Shown: in pieces, positions 60,146 to 64,000 of the stretch
Numbering within the stretch: the first letter of the stretch is position 1
How the letters are laid out: every line of letters starts with the position of its first letter
Origin: Rhodonellum sp041748555
GTDB taxonomy: Bacteria > Bacteroidota > Bacteroidia > Cytophagales > Cyclobacteriaceae
NCBI GenBank assembly: GCA_041748555.1
Contig: JBGTDA010000034.1
Span: 62,001-126,000, forward strand
Direction of reading: 5' to 3'
Length of the DNA: 64,000 nt
Program-made: the position numbers and the translations under genes
The notes under the pieces: generated by a model
What the model was told of the DNA's origin: nothing
What the model saw: the letters and a program-made list of their open reading frames with translations, nothing else
Databases searched by the model: none

Positions 60146-62434
60146 TTAATCCCCGATCTGATAATTGAAAAGCGGCTCCTCTCCCAAAAGATGCCTGATA
60201 AAATAATCCCAGCGTTTTTTGGTGAAGTAATCCCCGTTTGTTCTGCCAAAACTATGGTTGTTAGAGGGCAGGATAAACATGTCGAATTCTTTTCCTGCTT
60301 TGATCAGTGCGTCAGCCAGCTTATACGTTGCCGATGGATTTACATTTTCATCTTTGACGCCATGAGCCAGCAAAAGTCTTCCTTTCAGATTTGCTGCATT
60401 GGTAATATTGGATTGCTCATGATAGAAATCTCCTACAGGATAACCCATATACATTTCGGGCCACCAGGCCTTTTCCATCCTATGGTCGTGATCTCCGGCT
60501 GAAGCCACACCTACTTTGTAAAAATCGGGATGAAGCAACATTCCTCTTACCGCATCATATCCACCCGCTGAGTGCCCGAAGATTCCTACCCTGTCAATAT
60601 CCAGAAAATCATTTTTTGCCGCCAAACTTTTAATAGCCAAAACATGGTCGGTGGTGCCGTCACCGAGATTTCGGTAGGATACATCCCGAAAAGCATTCGA
60701 TCTTTCCGCCGTGCCGATGCCATCCACAGTGACCACTATGAATCCAAATTCTGACATCGGTTGTTGCAATCCGATTAAGCCTGCCTTGAAAGTTTTGGGA
60801 GTAATTGCAATAAAGGGTCCTGCGTAGGTGTAATCAATCACCGGATATTTTTTACTTTCATCAAAATCAGTGGGAAAATAATAAATTCCGTAAATCTCGG
60901 TTTTCCCGTCTTTACCTATTGCAGAAAATGGTTTGGGAGATCGGTAACCTTTTGCCTTTAAATTGGAAATATCAGCTTCACTGATTTCCATGATCATATT
61001 TCCCGTTTCCATCTCCCTTAGAACAGACTTGGTCGGTTGATCAATTTGCGAATAATTGTCAACAAAATATTTTTGATCCGAAGAAGGTGTAATCTGATGA
61101 AATGCGTCCTCAGGTGTCAATAATTTTAGGCCGGTACCGTCCAGTTTTATCTTATAAAGATGGGTATAATATACACTTCGCCCCTGTTCTTTTCCGTTGG
61201 CTTCAAAATAAACCCACTCAGACGATTCATCCACTTTATGAACCTTTGTCACCTTAAAATCACCGGATGTAAGTTGCTCAATTTGCTTTCCTGATTTCCG
61301 GTCAATTAAATAAAGATGTTGCCAGCCGGACTTGGGAGAGGTAATCAAAAAGCGGTCGTCGCTTAATTTCTGCATTGATCCGCTGCTTTCCAATGAGGTT
61401 TCTGTGGAATCAGACCAGACCTTTTTGATTTCCCCTGAATCCGCATTTACTGAAACAACATCCATTTTCTTATATCCTCTGTGAGTATAGGTTCCATAAA
61501 GGGATTTGCCGTCTTTCTCCCAACTCAAATCATACCCACCCATAAAATGGGGTAAAGGAGGAATTTTTATGAATGTTTCATTCTTTGAATCCACATCAAA
61601 TAAAACAGGAATATATTTGACAATAGTGGTATCACCCGGAGATCCTCTGTAGTACGACAGCAACTTGGGTCTGAATTTTTCTTCTTCTGTAAAATCCAAC
61701 AAATACATCTTTTCGGCAAGCCTGAGATCTACTATCTGAGTCCTGATTTTTTTGGAATCAGGAGACCAGCTGACAAAAAAATGGTCGGGTCGATCTCCGG
61801 TTTCTCCTTCCATCATATCAGACCAGCCATAAGAACTTGCATATTCAAACCCCTTTTTGCCATGAATACTCAACTGGATTTCTTCCCCCGTTTCCAGATT
61901 TTCTACATACAGGTTATGATTTTTATTGAAAGCCTGCCATTTGCCATCCGGAGAAATTCCGGGAGTAGAGGCTTTCTTTTCAATGATGGATGAGTCCAGT
62001 GTTTTGTTTGGTAGGGAATATACCCATTTCTTATTTTCCCATAAAAAAGTAATTGTATCCTGATCCTGCCATTCAATTCTCTCGAATGGCAAATTTTTTT
62101 CATCCACCGTTTCGCCTGATTTTTCCGAAAGTATGTTGGCCAACTCCTTGTGATCAAATGCTTCATGCGTAGTTTTAGAATTGATGTCGGTCAAAAAAAA
62201 CCGTTTACCGTTGGGAGTATTTGTGACATGCCAAAAAGAATCTCTTTTAGCAATCCAATTGGGAATGACCTCGAGGTGGTAAATCTCCTTCTGAATATTT
62301 TCACTTAAAAAGTACTCTGCCTTTTTATAAGTTTCTTTGGTTATCTGTGCATACAGACTTTGATTCACAAATAGAAGCACTACTATTGATCTAATAAAAG
62401 TCCTGCAAGTAAAAAAGTTAAAAACCGTGTTCAT
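60146..62434 (-). CDS. DPP-IV-like S9 family peptidase
   Basis: 762 residues from the ATG at 62434 (an ATG at 62494 adds 20). Signal-like N terminus ends SLYAQ. Numbering from the upstream ATG: an N-terminal eight-bladed-type propeller (about 70-510) is followed by an alpha/beta-hydrolase domain with the nucleophile GHS642AGG, D715 (HGVKDENV) and H747 (SNNHSFG). The VVTVDGIGTAERSNAFRDV segment is characteristic of S9B/S9-type peptidases in Bacteroidota. It cleaves peptides after proline or similar residues in the periplasm. NIPSNAP lies upstream on the same strand, separated by a terminator. Confidence 0.92.
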   Translation of the reverse strand: MNTVFNFFTCRTFIRSIVVLLFVNQSLYAQITKETYKKAEYFLSENIQKEIYHLEVIPNWIAKRDSFWHVTNTPNGKRFFLTDINSKTTHEAFDHKELANILSEKSGETVDEKNLPFERIEWQDQDTITFLWENKKWVYSLPNKTLDSSIIEKKASTPGISPDGKWQAFNKNHNLYVENLETGEEIQLSIHGKKGFEYASSYGWSDMMEGETGDRPDHFFVSWSPDSKKIRTQIVDLRLAEKMYLLDFTEEEKFRPKLLSYYRGSPGDTTIVKYIPVLFDVDSKNETFIKIPPLPHFMGGYDLSWEKDGKSLYGTYTHRGYKKMDVVSVNADSGEIKKVWSDSTETSLESSGSMQKLSDDRFLITSPKSGWQHLYLIDRKSGKQIEQLTSGDFKVTKVHKVDESSEWVYFEANGKEQGRSVYYTHLYKIKLDGTGLKLLTPEDAFHQITPSSDQKYFVDNYSQIDQPTKSVLREMETGNMIMEISEADISNLKAKGYRSPKPFSAIGKDGKTEIYGIYYFPTDFDESKKYPVIDYTYAGPFIAITPKTFKAGLIGLQQPMSEFGFIVVTVDGIGTAERSNAFRDVSYRNLGDGTTDHVLAIKSLAAKNDFLDIDRVGIFGHSAGGYDAVRGMLLHPDFYKVGVASAGDHDHRMEKAWWPEMYMGYPVGDFYHEQSNITNAANLKGRLLLAHGVKDENVNPSATYKLADALIKAGKEFDMFILPSNNHSFGRTNGDYFTKKRWDYFIRHLLGEEPLFNYQIGD

Positions 62435-62532
62435 GGATTGGTATATTTTGATAATGAAGTGCATTAATTTCGGATAAAGTGGGTCCAAAAACAAACTGTT
62501 TTATATTAACATCGGATGTTAAGGATAACCTG

Positions 62533-62571
62533 AAAAAAAAACCGGAAACTCGATTTCGTCAAGTTTCCGGT
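62533..62571 (-). terminator. Terminator of the NIPSNAP gene
   Basis: Perfect 10-bp stem ACCGGAAACT (62541-62550) with AGTTTCCGGT (62562-62571), and on the minus strand a run of nine T (plus-strand A run 62533-62541). It stands 42 bp after the NIPSNAP stop and before the S9 peptidase gene. Confidence 0.88.
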
Positions 62572-62612
62572 AGATTTTATGAGATGCTGTTATTTAAAAT
62601 GAATTGTAAATA

Positions 62613-63398
62613 TTAAAAATCAGAATATTCAGTTGGATACAATAATCTTGTATCGTTTTTGGATACCGTGTTTTGATACTCATCCATAACTTTCATTTTA
62701 TCCCAATCAGGGTCGGATCCGAATGCTTTCCAATGCTCATCCCTCGATTTCATATCGGAAAAAGAAGTCATGTACATCAGATTTGGCATATTTGCTCCTG
62801 CAATTGTTTCTGCATAGAATATCGGATTGAAATCAAGTTTGTCGAAAATGGCAATTTCTCCTTCGTTGAACATCTTTACCTTCTGATTGTAAAGCCTTTC
62901 TGTTGCCGCCTCATAGCTTCTCAATTCATAGATTCTGTTTTTCTTGTCTCCTGTAACTTTGGATTCCTTATAATTAGGCATTCCCGTAAAAGCCCGCAGC
63001 AAAGAAGTTTCGATTCTTTTGTATGGCGGATTGTCGTGGGCAGAATTTATATAGCTGCTACCTGAAGAAAGATATTGATTGTCCTTTGCCAGTTTGGCAG
63101 GTAGGTCCAGATAGGATTGCATGTTATTGAAAGGAATCAATACATATACCTTTTGCCCTGCATCAGGTTGGGAAGCTACGGGTTTGAAAACACCCACTTT
63201 CTGGATTCCGTTTTTGTGAAGTGCTGGAAGTAATGAATTTTTCAGATAATCATCAATGAGAGATTCCTGATCCTGATTTTCGATGTGGTAGGTTCTCAGT
63301 TCATAGAAGTCCCGATTAGAATTTTGGGCAAAGATGCCTGAGACCATAAAAAAGGCAATGAGTCCGAAGACTGCTTTCAATAAATTTTTTGATTTCAT
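62613..63398 (-). CDS. NIPSNAP family protein, secreted
   Basis: 261 residues. A signal peptide of about 24 residues ends IFAQ. Two NIPSNAP (dimeric alpha-beta barrel) halves: the first begins FYELRTYHIENQ, the second YELRSYEAATER, with AIFDKLDFNPIFYAETIAG and PNLMYMTSF in the second. The family is of unclear function. Exported forms are common in Bacteroidota. A strong terminator follows. The upstream region up to 63679 has the shared divergent promoters for this gene and the tricorn-type gene. Confidence 0.9.
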   Translation of the reverse strand: MKSKNLLKAVFGLIAFFMVSGIFAQNSNRDFYELRTYHIENQDQESLIDDYLKNSLLPALHKNGIQKVGVFKPVASQPDAGQKVYVLIPFNNMQSYLDLPAKLAKDNQYLSSGSSYINSAHDNPPYKRIETSLLRAFTGMPNYKESKVTGDKKNRIYELRSYEAATERLYNQKVKMFNEGEIAIFDKLDFNPIFYAETIAGANMPNLMYMTSFSDMKSRDEHWKAFGSDPDWDKMKVMDEYQNTVSKNDTRLLYPTEYSDF

Positions 63399-63679
63399 GT
63401 GCTTTAGGTTTAAGGTTAATGTTTACAAGTCTTTTATTTAGTTTACATAATGAATGCCAAAATAAGCATAAAGAATAAACGATGATGTCAAAAAGTGTTC
63501 AACGGGAATTTTTTGTTTGAACTTACCTTCCTCATCATAATTTGTTAAGTAAAAACAATTCATGATTATGTTGAAAGATGGTGAAATTAAAGGTAATCCA
63601 AAGTGAAAAATAAACTATGTTCATTTTATTGAATTATTGATTTAAGATTTTCTAATTTTAAAAATAAATATCTGCAATT

Positions 63680-64000
63680 ATGCCACAAGCCAAATTTTAT
63701 TTAAAAATCAATCCAAAGGAAGAGTGGGAACAGATATATCGAGAAGGTTGGAGATATCAAAGGGATTTCTTATATGTGGACAATGTCCATGGGGCACCTT
63801 GGAAGGAAGTTTTTGAATGGTACAAGCCTTGGGTGGATCATGTCCGACACCGATCCGATATGAATTATTTTGTTGATATTCTGGGAGGTGAGGTTTCGGT
63901 TGGACACAGTTATACTTCAGGTGGTGATCTTCCTTCGATCACCAATACTCCGATTGGATTACTTGGGGCAGATTTTGAAATCCAAAATGGAAAATACAGG
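63680..64000 (+). CDS. Tricorn-type S41 peptidase, runs off the window; N terminus truncated
   Basis: 107 codons to the window end. It starts MPQAKFYLKINPKEEWEQ and continues EGWRYQRDFLYVDNVHG, VDHVRHRSDMNYFVDILGG and VSVGHSYTSGGDLPS. This is the C1/PDZ-entry part of tricorn-type peptidases, which in a full protein follows two propeller domains and a signal peptide. In-frame stops lie just upstream (for example the TAA at 63665), so the propellers and signal are missing. It could be a short cytoplasmic variant or a 5'-truncated gene; the C-terminal catalytic domain lies outside the window. Confidence 0.6.
   Translation, partial: MPQAKFYLKINPKEEWEQIYREGWRYQRDFLYVDNVHGAPWKEVFEWYKPWVDHVRHRSDMNYFVDILGGEVSVGHSYTSGGDLPSITNTPIGLLGADFEIQNGKYR

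Overview
The window looks like a chromosomal segment of a Bacteroidota bacterium, most likely Cytophagales/Cyclobacteriaceae (inference). The reasons are moderate-to-low GC, few Shine-Dalgarno sequences, many small Sec lipoproteins, and gene families typical of the group: a GMC oxidoreductase with a gluconate-2-dehydrogenase subunit 3, a GH3-beta-lactamase fusion, a HAD-OtsB fusion, NIPSNAP, S9 and tricorn-type peptidases, a porin O/P and a GH43. No rRNA, tRNA, CRISPR array or intact insertion sequence was recognised.

Region 1 (0-10 kb) is a defence island, almost all on the minus strand. It holds a complete type I restriction-modification system (hsdM-hsdS-hsdR). The same strand continues into a tight three-gene cassette: a HEPN protein, a protein of unknown family, and a SecB-like chaperone. 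A membrane-anchored PD-(D/E)XK nuclease, a GIY-YIG protein with a repeat-encoded tail and a solitary MNT nucleotidyltransferase flank it. A truncated DUF4386 gene abuts the cassette and marks an old junction. The HEPN-X-SecB cassette has the layout of a toxin-antitoxin-chaperone system and is one of the two strongest leads.

Region 2 (10-19 kb) has an esterase, a decayed stretch with an interspersed repeat and a gene relic, and a small membrane protein paired with a coiled-coil plus beta-propeller protein of unknown function. An SRPBCC protein is convergent with a TIR-STING protein. The TIR-STING protein is the second strong lead: it is a CBASS-type effector with no CD-NTase anywhere in the window. 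The GMC dehydrogenase pair and a cluster of small repeats close the region.

Region 3 (19-36 kb) mixes intact enzymes (serine hydrolase, GH43, O-methyltransferase, DinB, porin, BamA-like protein, idi, two luciferase-like oxidoreductases) with much decay. The broken genes are a TnpA_REP relic, a histidine-kinase tail, a frameshifted DUF3891 gene, a broken DinB copy, a broken sugar dehydrogenase and a broken GH16.

Region 4 (36-54 kb) is ordinary housekeeping and accessory metabolism: GH3-beta-lactamase, MscS channel, Pcm, D-lactate-type dehydrogenase, HAD-trehalose phosphatase fusion, a class I aldolase relic, lipoproteins, a second sugar dehydrogenase, a thioredoxin-reductase-like enzyme, BrkB, a J-domain-like protein and molybdenum cofactor genes (mog, moeA) around a TauE/SafE transporter.

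Region 5 (54-60 kb) is a surface-glycan block: GT2, an MsbA-like ABC exporter, another GT2, a divergent GT2-like protein and an FkbM methyltransferase. Region 6 (60-64 kb) has a DPP-IV-like peptidase, a NIPSNAP protein and the start of a tricorn-type peptidase that lacks its usual N-terminal propellers.
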